Shown here: positions 13,801 through 25,530 of the stretch, piece after piece
Position numbering within the stretch: the first letter of the stretch is position 1
Layout: each line of letters opens with the position of its first letter
Assembly (NCBI GenBank): GCA_018697195.1
Contig: CM031857.1
Span: forward strand, 96,140,966-96,204,965
Direction of reading: 5' to 3'
DNA: 64,000 nucleotides
Source of the DNA: Certhia americana
Taxonomy: Eukaryota; Chordata; Aves; Passeriformes; Certhiidae
Made by a program: the position numbers and the translations under genes
The notes under the pieces: generated by a model
Seen by the model: only the letters and a program-made list of their open reading frames with translations
Databases searched by the model: none
What the model was told of the DNA's origin: nothing

Positions 13801-15731
13801 AGGATACTCTGTAATCCCTGAGGGCACCTGGATACTTGAAATAACAATCAGAAACTGAGAAATATCTCATCTTTTAAAAAGTATTTGTATACTGACATAG
13901 TGGTATTTAGCTCTGGTTAAATTAACTTGCTTTTACTTTTCCTTTTCATGAGAAAGCATCTCTTCTAAAAATATTTAAATGTGCTTTACATATAGCATAC
14001 AACTGGCCATTCAGTTTTACTTTGTCCTAATGGCATTGTGTTGTTTACCACCACTCTGAATCGAAAAGAAAGATGTCATGATACAATAAGATGGTATTTA
14101 ATAAATTCAAGTTAATCATCTTTAAACAGTATACTGAGAACTTTCGTGGTTTTATCTATAGACTCTGAACAGGAATTTCTAGCATATTTTCATTGGCCCA
14201 AGTTTATTTCCATTGAAACCACTGGATACATTGCTACCAAGTATAGGGACACCAGACTCAGGCCAGAAACAAAACTATCCAGAAAACTCCTATCTTAAGC
14301 TATTAATTATATAAATGGAAGAATCAATGAGTATCAGTCAGAAATCTGAAAGATCTCTAGTTCATGAAAACAACATCAGCCTACCCTACATTAATTTGAA
14401 GAGCTCTTCAGTCTTTAAAACTAACCAAGTCATGTTTTCTATTACAAAACAAAGGCAGACAGCATATCCTTGAGGGAACTGTAAACGTTCACCTTTCTAC
14501 AATTTGGAAAACAGCTGAAGTTAAACTTAACTTTCAAATTTAGTTCACACTGCTGCCCTTTTTTTCTGCATAGGAACAATTTCGAAGACAGGAGGAAGAC
14601 CTGAAATAATTGTTTGCTGTCCCACATTAATTGCCACTAAAAATTTGAGCTCCAATGATGTCCAGTGCTCAAACACATGGATGCGAATCTATGAATAAAC
14701 CAATTCTTTTACAAGATGAACTAATATGCTGCATGTGTGCATTTCTACTCTACTTGGTCAGTGAGAATCCATTAGCCATGAAACTTAGCAAAAGCCTATT
14801 GTCTTTCACATTGTGTATTCAACTTTCTAACTCAAAAAATCCAGCAATAAGCTCCTAGCTGTAAAAATCTACATCTTCTTTCCTTATTTATTCTGACAAA
14901 CATGTCCCATAGCTGCTACTAAATACTATATGAAGTGACACACTCTTCATTAATTGGATTATTTTTACCTCTTTGGGTCAGTTTGTCTAATCCTAAATGT
15001 TTTTTCCACCTACTGCATATCCAGACTGACCAATGGCTGGTTAATTCTTGATCTCAGTTCACAGTTGCATAGAAGGAAATTTCAAAACAGAAGAAAGCCT
15101 CAAGCTCTTACAGTTCCAGTTCCCTTCACAAAATTGTTAGGTACAAATTAAATGTCAACATATTATACACTCTTTGTAATTAATTAAAATGGGGCAGATA
15201 ATGGTGTGACTCATTATTGTCTAGTTTTAGTTACACATTAACATGATTTCATTGTTGTCAAAGCAGCTACAACCATCAACTACTCAAAAAGGGGAAAAAA
15301 AAGCCACACTGTTGAAATAGCTTCTGTATAGGGATACAAATTCTGGGGAAGAGAAGGACAAATAAGTCACTGTATTAGGACATCATCATCATAATAATAC
15401 ATTGTTATCACCCCTTCTTCACTATTTGCTGCTTCACATATCTGTTCAGCCATGTGCTAAATGCAAAGGAAACCCAAAGTCTTTCAGCACTGAGGTCAAA
15501 AAATGAATTTCTAGTGTCTAGGTCTAAAAATGCCTTGAGGCCTGACTGGAATGTTTCAGTCATTAGCAGTTAAAAAGCATGATCAGTTAAATACAAATGA
15601 TGTATTGCCCTATGCTCATGGCCGAAATCACTACTTGAGAAATCACATTGATGTACATGAACTGAGATTTCTTTTCTTTTTTTTTTAATATAAATTACTG
15701 TGAACATAACCTTCCCAAAGAGTAATCCATT

Positions 15732-15754
15732 AAAAAAAAAAAAAAAAAAAAAAA
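15732..15754. repeat. A23 homopolymer
   Basis: An uninterrupted run of 23 A follows an AT-rich stretch that itself has a T-run about 60 bases upstream. No SINE body or target duplication was recognised next to it, so it is recorded as low complexity only. Confidence 0.85.
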
Positions 15755-18700
15755 GAAAAACAGAACTATGCTTCTAAATGCTCATAAGAATGGCAAGGAA
15801 GGTTGGACTACATTTGCATTAGACTAAATGAATACATTATCCTCAACCAATCTTCACCATCAGCCTCAAATGTCTGGACAGAGGACATTTGCTCTGAAAC
15901 AATCCTATTTCCCTCATATTATCTTATTACAGGATCCATAACAGCTAGACTGCAGCCCACACAGGCAGAAAAAACAGGCTTCACTACCTTGGCCAGGTTT
16001 GCAGTTTCAGCTGTGACCACTTGAGGAATTACACTGGCAGCATGTCTAAACTCTGATGTGAAAGACAATGTCAGCTAGAACTTTGTTGTGAAATTTCATA
16101 GTGGCCTTTCCTGTAACTGACCTCTTCAATGAAGACAAAAGGGCTTACAAAACATTTTTAGAATTTTTAAACCAAGTAAAACTTCAAGCAGCCAAGAAAG
16201 AACAGAAATTAAAAAAAAAAAAAATCACAAGAATTAGTTACAAACAACTCTTCCTACAGATCCATTACATCTGTTCTCTGTTTCTATAATTCCTTCATTT
16301 CAATTAATTGTGTCACAGGAAATTTTACAGCGCCCTCTACTCTCATATCATTTCTCCTTCCAGTATTGTAAGCCTGCTAGAATTCACCCATCTCTACCTT
16401 TCTCCACCATTCTGAGACTCTTCCTCTTTTCTTGCTTCTCCTACAAGTTCTGAAGACAAGTGCTCCACAGCAATCTCAGTTGCTTACCAGAGGAGTCACA
16501 TCCTCTGCAAGCTTGAGACAAGTCTCTTCCTTTTTAAAGGAATGTAATTACATTCCTATGTATATAATGTTGATACAACTCTCTGACAGCCTAGAAAGAC
16601 ACATTGGTGAAAATGTTATTCACAGAAGACAACAGAAATTCAATTAAAACTTTAGACTATTTCCCCAAATCTGGAAATATCTCATATTTTCAATGGATGG
16701 AAAGACTGTGTGATTCTTTTTATCCAGAGATGAAAGGAACAGTATTCTACTTTCAAGTTTAAAGAGTCCACTTACCTTTCAACACCCCCAGTTCTCCACC
16801 TCTATGTCCTATGACCTCTTGGTCATTAAAAGACTAAAAAACGGATGCAACTGGAGTTGGGACACCAGGTTCACAGCACTCTACTCTGCTGACTACATGG
16901 ACCTAGTGTTCATACATGGACCTGATCCAGCTGAAATCAACAGAAGGCTTTTCATGGACTTCAAAGGTTTTTGAAGTACAAAGCCTTACAAGGCTCAGCT
17001 ATGGGAAAGATCAAAAAATGAAGATTCTTGGTGTAAACTCCTAGGTAAGTGCTTTTTTTAGTGCAAGGTTTACATACATTAGGCACCAGCTACTAAACAG
17101 CAATACAGATTTGTCTGTCTTCTACGGGATGCTTCCGATACTCGATCATTATTCCTATTTTCAGTCTTTAAAAATAGGGATGCTAAATTACAGCACTTTC
17201 TTTTTCTTTTACAAAAGCTGGCAATGTACGCCAATCCAGATAGTCAGAGAGAGCAAAAATTCACATAGAATGGCCAATAGAGGCGTAGGTCAGTTTGTGA
17301 ATAACAATACCGGTAAACATGAATTCAGCACTCAGTCTTAAGAAGCTGCCCTTTACAAAACGACCAATGATGAGCATCTGGAAAATCAGCCTGCTTTTCC
17401 AACTGTCTCAGAAATGCAATGTTTTGGAGTTGTTTTCCTTATACAAAAGTTACTAAATCAAATACATTTAAATTAGTTCAGAGCACTAGTTAAAATCACA
17501 GAGACAACCCATATTCAGACAATAAATAATGCTTTAGTAATAGTTTTAATATGAGCACTACCCATCTGAAAAACATTTTGCTCTGTATTAAGCGGCTGTA
17601 TCTTCCAACGGAAAAAGATTCACATTTTAGGACTGACAGTGTTTTTCTTTCAGAAGTTTTCTAATGCTTTTCAAAAGCAGCATCTCCTCCCCCTCACCAA
17701 CATGACTCTGACATTTAAACTATTCTTTGCCAATATTTTCTCTACATAAAATGTCTGCTTTAAAACCTATCAGTAATTCCTTTTGGGTTTATTGCACCTG
17801 GTATACAGCGCATTTAACAAATCAACAGCATTTTAATTTTAGAAACACAAGCATAAAGAAATCTTTTTCTTAATATGTAAGAATACACAAGTAAACGTGA
17901 GAAAAACATCTTGGCTACTCCTATTGTTCAGTACAATTGTTCACCATTCGCTTAAATTTTCAAACAGTTCGCTTGATTTGCATTTAAATTTACACTTGAG
18001 ACACAGACAAGTATTTTAATTTAGGAAAGCATGGAGCAAGTCTGAATTATCAAAACCACTAGAAAGCAATGACCAGGTGGTGTAAACCCCTGCACTCATA
18101 TCAACTATGCAAGTACTCACTGAGGCCAGAGATTTGGGTCTGGTTATGAAAAAGTCAATATAACTCCCACTGAAATAAGGGAGGTTCATACCAGACCAGG
18201 TTACAACAGCAAAGGCTCACTATGGCTCAATTACACAATATGGTGAACAATGCAGCTGTTTTCACTAGATGCAACCATTGTTATTCAAAACAAACCTTTG
18301 ATTTTTACAGGTTTTACCTAAGATTGTTAGATCTGTGCATCTTTTGTCCACAACTGCAGATCTTGACAATAAGAGCACACCAAATGCCGGAATAATTATC
18401 CAGATCATATGCCATATGAACTCTAAAAACAGAAGCATGACTGGGACTTTTAACGAGTTTTGAGAAAAACAAAGCAATGACAAATGGTACAATTCGTCTG
18501 TGGAAATAAATTAACAGCAGTGTGCTTTACAAGACATATGAAAGTCAGAGTTATTCAACACAAGGGCTATTTTTGGAAAGGAGATGAGTACTGAAAAGAC
18601 AACATAAGCAGATGGCACACATCTTCACATTTAGAAAAGGTTGTGAACATGTCCCAAGAGAACTAAGCAAACTCAGTGCCCGGTCAGCCTGTCCATCGGA

Positions 18701-20029
18701 ACGGAAACATTCTGGGAATAACACACTACAGATCTACCATATCTCATTACAAAAGTACCATGTTTCTTTTCAAAAGTTTCAGTGAAAAACAATCTATAGT
18801 TTCAGAATTATTCTAGACATTACAATAAATGTTTTTTTCATGATTTCCAGCTTCTCTACAGCAGAGCACAGAGAGACACATGCACCCTATGCTTTCAGCC
18901 TGGCCACCACTTTCCCAGCTGGGACCCATTGCAGATTATTGCAGGTGCAGTCACTTTAGAGTTACAGGGAATTTGAAGGCAGATGTGCTGGCTTTTAGAC
19001 AACTAGCTTCCTGACTTGTAGGTGAAATCTGGTATTGCTTATCTAGAGGTAATCACTTGCACATTATTTGCTTGCAAATATAAAATCTGAGAACCTTTTA
19101 TTACTTACTTTAAAGAACTGCCTGTTCTTCTTAAAAAACTTTAGTTGTCCTGAAAGGTAACAGTCCTTCTAGAACAGTAAAAACAACCTCCTACCACCAT
19201 TTAGTTATCAGTCATTCAATATAACGAACTTTTAAGGCCTTACTCTTTCCTTTTACAGCTACTAAACATTATGCAACATATGGCTCTATTAGCTTAAAAC
19301 AATATTTTTCCATACTTTCAAAAACAATTTTGAGTTAGCCTTGGCTCATCTAACTTAGTACTTATTCCTAAGCACTAAATCATAGTATATTGCTATTAGA
19401 TTTACACTAAATCACATTTACAAGAGGAAATTTCTCTCTAATTTCCTTCCATATATCACAAAACTGGCTTCCCACTTGAGGGATATCTATGTTCTATCAA
19501 AATTCTCAGCTATAATTCATCCACTTCGCAAGTAAGTCAACATGAACACAGAACCCCTATGTAACCAAGGTCATCCATGGTGTAACCTGTCTGTTTCCAA
19601 CCAGTGTTCATTTTAAGGAGTTTAAACAATCTCTCATGAGCCTGCTAAAGCAGCAACCACAATTCTGGATCACACAATATGTATACATCTCCATGTACCT
19701 GGACCTCCCACTGATGAATAAAGAAATGGATTTGCTAAGAGTCAATTTACTACTGAGGATTACCCCCTCAAAAGAATTACAAACTATAGTGAGATGTCCA
19801 ATATCTAAAAGGTGGGAGAACATTTGATTTGGCACTAGCATTTTAGTTTTAAGGCACTGACAATCATAAATTGTCATATATGAACTCACGTAAGAAAATC
19901 TAAATCATGAAAATGAATTTAGAAGCGAGTAACAGTATTTAGCAAGCATTATATCTTTAAAATGTAGCCAATCCTGTTCTCTGGTGGACTCACTCCTCTA
20001 CACCTGAAATGCTAGGTCCAGTGTTTGCA

Positions 20030-20346
20030 CTCCCCATTAAACGGAAAGAGATGGACTTGATGGAGGGAGCCCAGAAAAGGTATAGTAACATCTCTCACAT
20101 GAGAAGAGGCTAAAAGAACTGGGGATGTTTAGTCTGGAATAGAAAAGCCTCAATGGTTTTTCATCAATATTTTTAAGTACCTGATGGGACAGAAAAGAAA
20201 ATTAAGCCAGAAGACTCTTCTCAGTGAAGGCTGGGCAAGAGGTGATGGCCTAATTTGAAGCGTGGGAAACTTTCATCTGAACATGAAAAAACACCTTTTT
20301 TATTACTGTGAGGGTGGTTAAACACTAGAATAAGTTGCCAGTTCAG
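20030..20346 (+). mobile_element. CR1 LINE fragment, 3' region
   Basis: Words in CR1 order are visible: 'agaactggggatgtttagtc', 'agtacctgatggga', 'agactcttctcagtg', 'ttcatctgaacatgaaaaaa' and 'actgtgagggtggttaaaca'. The copy breaks off before the usual 3' terminus. It is an old, frame-broken fragment in intron 1, antisense to ANOS1. Confidence 0.85.
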
Positions 20347-23300
20347 CCTCAGTTACTTTTACTCCATGAGCATACGGCTGTAACCTCTCCAGTGACTCCA
20401 CACTACAAACACAGGCAATTTTACTGGCAACTACCCCAAATTCTTAGGACATGCTCTACCACCCTCTCAGCTTTTGACCCAATAAACAAGACTGACCACT
20501 CCTCTGTCTTAAGTAAATCATCAAGTTGCACATATTACGCAGGAAGACACTTGAGCTTGAGAGGTCTATAACAGATACCAGCTAAGACAAAGATCAACAA
20601 GTTCACAGGTCAAAGTAAACAGTTTGCTCTCCATAACATTTTAAGCTTAAGTAGTTACAGTGATGTTCAAGCTTTTATTAACAAAGAAAATTTTAATCAT
20701 GCCAGTTTTAAAACATGGCTCAGACAGCTTGCAATAGAGATTAAAATCCAAATTGTTTTTCCACTCAACTTGAAAACAAAACACTAAAGGTCACTGCCAT
20801 GCCTGCTTCCCCAAAATGAAAGGAGTTCATCCACAACTAATAACACAAATGGGAAAGGCTACACCCACAGATAGCACTGCAAGGAAGTTAGTCTCCCTCC
20901 ACTAAAACAGGCAGATTATGCAGAAAAGCCCTACCAAAACTAATCTGCGCATTCAGACCTCTTGTCCAGCTGGATGTATGAGGTCCCTCTTTATATCCAT
21001 ACTCTTTTCAAGAAAACAAAAACTTGTGCAGTAATTGACCTCATCTTTATGAGGGCTTTACCTACTGTACTAAATTACTATAAAACTAGGTTCACAAACA
21101 AACTCTGAATACAACAAATTAAAATTTGTATCTTTCTGCTGGAGACCAACTGAAACAGACAGAAACTGCCTTAATAAGAAAATGTTGAGGGAAAGAATAT
21201 ATCCAACAACACCACTGTACAACTTCTGTCCCTGAAATAGTATGCCTTTTTCCACACAGGATTCACAGTCTGGGTGTTTCTTATGGAGCCAGACACCTGA
21301 CTCCTTCCTCTCATTCCAAACTAGAGGAGGAATTGCCCTTCCCATTTTATAAGGGCACCATACTAACACCCAGGCATGCTCTTTTAGATAACAGCCAACA
21401 CTAAATATGATATAGGTCTGTAAGGTCCTAAGTAACACCTTCTCCTCCTAAGGAGGCCATTTGATGGTCATGCTCTTGCTTACTGGAAGAACCCTCTTGC
21501 CATCCTCCCCTGTTCAGGTGTTTTAGGAAGAATTTTGTCAGAAAAAGAAGCACAGCACTAGGAACTCTTATCAAGGCAGTGGCCCAAGAGCATGGACACC
21601 TGTCTACCTGTCCAGTGAATGCTCCCTCATACACGTTTTGCAACAGTTATGGTAAAACTCTAGTGTCAACATCCAAAATGGCTTAAAACAAGTACTCTGA
21701 ACATAAGGCTAGAGAGACGAGTTCTCTGCCTTACTCTTTCTGGTCACAGGTCAAAGAATGCTTCATTCAGTGCTGTCCACGGGCCTAAGTTACATCGTTG
21801 GGATAAAAATGCTTTCTCTCATCTGTAAAATTTCAGAGCAAGCTAAAGTCCACTACTGAACATATTCCAGTAAGATAGAAGAGATATGGTGGCATCCCTT
21901 CACTTAGACACTAAACATAATTCTATACTGTGGATGAGCATGAAATTAACAAGCTTTTTATATAAAAGAAGAATCGACTATGACCCCTTATGCTTACTTC
22001 TTTTTTTTTGTGTGAGTGCTTAGGATGAAAGGACTTTGTGCTAGCATGCTCTCTATGAAAGTTCATGGCCTGAAGATAGGGCATAGATGTAAAACACATG
22101 CATTCCGTTGGGTGTAAACCCCATGTGGAGCATAACTCTCATAATGATGCCACATAACCTTTGGTATAACCTCTACAGGGAACCTCCCAAAACCACCAGA
22201 ACTGGAAAACTCCCCTGGCCATGGGGATTTCATAGGAATAAGCAGGCATCCATGCCCTTTCAACAAACATTCTGAAGATGAAAGGGTTTTGATTTAGGTG
22301 GCCAATTCTTCTTCTAGCCCACAACAATAGTCTAAATGGAAAAGAAAAAAAAAAACAAAACACATTATTTGACCTATGCCTCAGTTAAAATAATTTCCTA
22401 CTGACAATGTACATTTCAAATAGGCTTAGAAATGCTTCCCAAGTCTAAATTAACAAATACATTTTTTTAGAAAGAATACCTCTCTTGAAACTTTTAAAAA
22501 AAAAGGACAGTAAAGAAAAATGGCTGAAAATTCTCTGTGAGAGAGAAAAAATAATAAAAATCCCTTGTGAACATTTGAAAATTGGAAAAATATTAGTTGC
22601 CATTTAAACAAGAGCCAGAAGGTATAGAACTAACCCAGGCTTCCTATTCATACTACCTCATTCTCTTTAAAATGTTGTTAGTAATGTGATTTTAGTAATC
22701 ATAAACTATAAGAAATTGTCACTGTGAAGTTTTGGGGACATCATCTCTTGCAAAGCATTCAGATGCAGTCTCCCTAACCCCCACCACTGACGGCTGTATC
22801 TTAAGCAGGGCTGAGATATGACTGGGTCAGTCTTCTTTCAATTCTTGCCTATCTGGGAGACACTAGAATTCCTTTCTGCTGTGACTGGGAAGAGCTAGTG
22901 TTTAGTTTGCTTCAAAGGTTGAATCAGATTACAAGATAAGTGGGCATCTGAAATGAAAAGAACTCCAGAAATTGCTACCAGTTGAGATGAAAAAGGAAGG
23001 GGAATGGCTAGAAGGAGGGAGAAGAGAAATAAACGGAAGGAACATCATATGTTTTAGCTCGCACGGAATAATCTGGCCCAAACCTACACATCCTACAGTC
23101 CACTGTGTTTTATCGGTCTCCTGTGAGAACACTGGATGCTTGATGTACTTTAAAACTCTCCTCCTTTTCCTCATTATAAGACAATGGAGAGCTTAACTTT
23201 TATAAACGAGAGCACTTTATCTTCCAAACATTACAGTCGTTTCATGTCTAACTGGAGTTTAATCCCTACTAATTAAGATAAATTACCACGTGCTTTAGCA

Positions 23301-24303
23301 GGTTGGGGTTAAAACTCTGAGATTTTCAAATGATTACAAAAAAAACAGCCAGTTATCAAGTCCTAACTGAGTAATTCTCTATTTATTTCACTCTAGCTAA
23401 TTAAAATGTAATCACGACTGTTTGGCAGTGTGCACTCTGTCAGCAGTTTTACGTTGAAAAAGAAACCTTGCCAAGAAAACACAAAAAAACACTCACTTTC
23501 ACTATGAATTGGCTTGATCTAAATTGCCTCTTTAGCCACTGAAACTGTAAAACAAGTAAGTTACAACCGCTTGACAACGCAATAAAAAACACTAACTGCT
23601 CTCGGTTAAAACGAGGTGTACTAATGGGCACCCTCCTTTCGGGCCATCCCGTGATGCACGGAGCAGGCTGACAGCGAGCGTTCCGCCGGCCCAGGGCAGG
23701 GCAGCCCCCTCTCCGGCTCTCTCGGGTCGCAAGCCCGGTCTCTTCAACCCAAACCCGGTTGCAGGCACCCAACCTACTCCCTGCTGCCCTTACAACGCAC
23801 ACACTCAGCTCTCCTTTAACACTCTGTTTATCCTCAAATACCTCTGAGACCTGCCTTTAGTGCCAACAGCTTCTCCACCCAAAGCATTTTCCCGGGCCTT
23901 GCCGGTTTCTCACCGAGCGGGAAGCCCGGGTGAGCGAGCGGCGCGTTCCCGGGAGATTGGCCACCCCGAAGGGCTGAGGGTGGCCAGCCCTTCCCCAGAG
24001 GGGCTGGGGCTCTGGGGAGGGAGAACGGCTCACAGCTCGGAAACCTTCCCGTCATTTGGATGCATTCGTCTAGGTTCAATATTTGCGCAGTGAAGAACAG
24101 GTGGGGAAAGGAAAAAGGAAAGGTGCGTGTGTAACTAGAAGGGGAAAGGATGGGCAGACACCCGCTGCTCTCGCACCAGCGCCGCACTGCTTCCAGCTTT
24201 CATTTTAAGCCCGCAGGTCTCCCGCCGCTTCAATTCCATTTCTCCCCACTTTATCCCTATTTGTCCACTCCCGTCAGCCAGAGATGTGCCTCTCTCCCAG
24301 AGG

Positions 24304-24349
24304 AAAAAAAAAAACAGGGGAAAAAAAAAAAAAAAAAAAAAAAAAAAAA
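24304..24349. repeat. A11 and A29 homopolymer pair
   Basis: A run of 11 A, the spacer cagggg and a run of 29 A interrupt the CpG island just inside ANOS1 intron 1. In the ANOS1 pre-mRNA they would be long U tracts about 550 nt downstream of the exon 1 donor. Their length makes them likely to vary between individuals and to be mis-sized by sequencing. Confidence 0.9.
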
Positions 24350-24895
24350 GCGTTACGCCCACCTCCACCTTCCAGGAGGTCAGAACCAAGTATTACACGT
24401 TCATGATTATCGCTGTGAAAAAACAGGCTCGAACTTTCCCATCGGGCGGGGGAAGCGAACCACCTGCGGGCCGGTGCGCAGGCAGGCGGATCCCGCGGAA
24501 TCGCCGCCGCACCGCCCGTCGCTCGGCAGGACGAGCGCACCGCCGGCCCGGGAGCACCGTGTCCTGCCCGCCCCCCTGCCTCGGACACCACCGGAGGCAG
24601 CGGCCGGGAGCGCCGGGCACCTGCGAGGAGCCAGGGCAGAGCACGGCTGGAGCCTCACGACCCACCAGGCGGGGAGCCGGGCAGGCACCCTCCGGCACCG
24701 ACGGGGCTCGGCGCTGCCGCGGGGCCGTGCCCACCTGTCCGGCGCCTCCAGGTGCCGGCATCCCCTGGGAGTGCGGGCCCCCAAGTTCGCCAAGAGGCGC
24801 CCCGGCCGTCCTTTCCGCTCGCACCCCGCACCCCGGGGGACACCCGCTCTACGGACGGCGGCAGAGGGGCTCCCGGCGCGGTGCCATGCCCCTAC

Positions 24896-25081
24896 CTGGA
24901 AATGCTTGAAGAAGGCGGAGATGCGGGTGATCTGGAGGCTCAGGCACCTGGAGGTGCATCTGGCGGTGGCGAAAGCCTCGTCCTGCCTTCGGGCGGCGGC
25001 CCCCGGGCCGTCGGGGCTGCCGCAGACTGCCGTCACCCAGAGGAGCAGGGCGAGGGACACGCCGGGCGCCCTCCGCACCAT
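24896..25081 (-). CDS. ANOS1: ANOS1 coding exon 1 (signal peptide and N-terminus of anosmin-1)
   Basis: The exon has 62 codons, from ATG to a CAG|GTAGGG donor. Residues 1-21 form a classic signal peptide: basic MVRR, hydrophobic core from about V8 to V19, and V-C-G as a probable cleavage site before S22. The tail [20 protein letters not shown] (residues 42-61) is the conserved anosmin-1 N-terminus, with Cys42 and Cys46 starting the cysteine-rich region. This start has a strong context (G at -3, G at +4) and is the only ATG in the frame; upstream the frame is open to a TGA at 25229-25231 but has no other ATG. By my recollection the mammalian exon 1 product is about seven residues longer, in the variable linker before the first cysteine pair. 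The junction phase (0) fits exon 2 exactly. Confidence 0.96.
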
Positions 25082-25259
25082 CGCTCTGCGGGAGAGGAGG
25101 GCAGAGGGGCGGCCGGGCGGCGCTGGGGGGATGCAGGCGCCGGGGTAAGCTCGCTCCCGCTCGGCGGGCTGGTGCCGGGCTGCGCCGGGGACGGACACCT
25201 CCGCGCCGCAGAAACTACACAAGAAAGTTCAATCATTCAACTCCCCTCACCCCCGTCCT

Positions 25260-25278
25260 CCCTCCCTCCCTCCCTCCC
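25260..25278 (-). promoter_or_regulatory. ANOS1: GGGA repeat, canonical G-quadruplex motif upstream of ANOS1
   Basis: On the ANOS1 coding strand there are five GGG runs separated by single A residues, with a further G4 run about six bases beyond. One-base loops give the most stable class of predicted G-quadruplex. It lies about 180-200 bases upstream of the start codon, in the probable core-promoter or 5' UTR region. Such GA-rich tracts also bind SP/KLF and MAZ-type factors. The motif is seen directly; the regulatory role is inferred. Confidence 0.7.
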
Positions 25279-25345
25279 GCCCCGGCCCACAGCCCTCCCC
25301 CGCCGGCAGCGGGCGGGCCGATGCTGGCAGCGGCCGTGCCATTGG
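25277..25345 (-). promoter_or_regulatory. ANOS1: GC boxes and CCAAT box of the ANOS1 promoter
   Basis: On the coding strand a CCAAT pentamer (positions 25341-25345, in the context GCCAATGG) lies about 260 bases before the ATG. GC-box-like CCGGGGCGGG (25277-25286) and further GGGCGGG-type words lie between it and the start. No TATA box is evident, as expected for a CpG-island promoter. NF-Y and SP1 binding are inferred from motif form only. Confidence 0.55.
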
Positions 25346-25530
25346 CTGCGCCGAGCGCCGGCGGGCGGGCCCCGTGCCCGCGGGCAGGTCGGGGCGGTGC
25401 GGGCAGAGCAGGGTCCCTGCACGCCGCCACCTGCGGGGAACCGGGCGGCTGCAGAACCGCACACCCTGTCCCTACACACAGGCGGGCTGCCTGGGGGCGG
25501 CTGGGCATCAGGGCCGCCGGCAGACAGCCT

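Larger units (their letters stand above)
949..24895 (-). other. ANOS1: ANOS1 intron 1 (23,947 bp)
   Basis: The intron is bounded by the exon 1 donor (CAG|GTAGGG) and the exon 2 acceptor (TTTCAG). It is AT-rich except for its first 1.3 kb, which lies in the CpG island. It contains three degraded CR1 LINE copies, short simple repeats and several A-runs. Outside these, the stretches 949-2857, 3450-6889, 7860-20029 and 20346-23600 show no supported gene, RNA or recognisable repeat. The short open frames scattered through them have no splice sites, codon pattern or family resemblance supporting translation. Confidence 0.9.
23630..25530. promoter_or_regulatory. ANOS1: CpG island over the ANOS1 promoter and exon 1
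   Basis: Base composition shifts abruptly from AT-rich intron to GC-rich, CpG-dense sequence, with two dense blocks (about 23630-24010 and 24430-25530) and a less dense saddle between them that holds long A-runs. Exon 1 sits in the second block. This is the usual arrangement for a vertebrate CpG-island promoter, and it is the only such island in the window. The transcription start cannot be fixed from sequence; 25100-25300 is the likely zone, given the CCAAT and GC boxes beyond it. GC richness keeps many frames open here, so long open frames in this block are not evidence of extra genes. Confidence 0.88.

Noticed and set aside
24150..25148. 332-codon plus-strand open frame across the CpG island
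   Set aside because: It runs antisense to ANOS1 exon 1 and through a lysine run created by the A29 tract. It is Arg/Pro/Gly-rich, as expected from GC-rich sequence read in any frame, with no domain or splice support.
24407..25222. 271-codon minus-strand frame suggesting a longer ANOS1 N-terminus
   Set aside because: The apparent start is TTG, not ATG, and the frame reads through the true donor into intron. The only ATG is at 25081, with a good signal peptide, so the upstream part is taken as 5' UTR.
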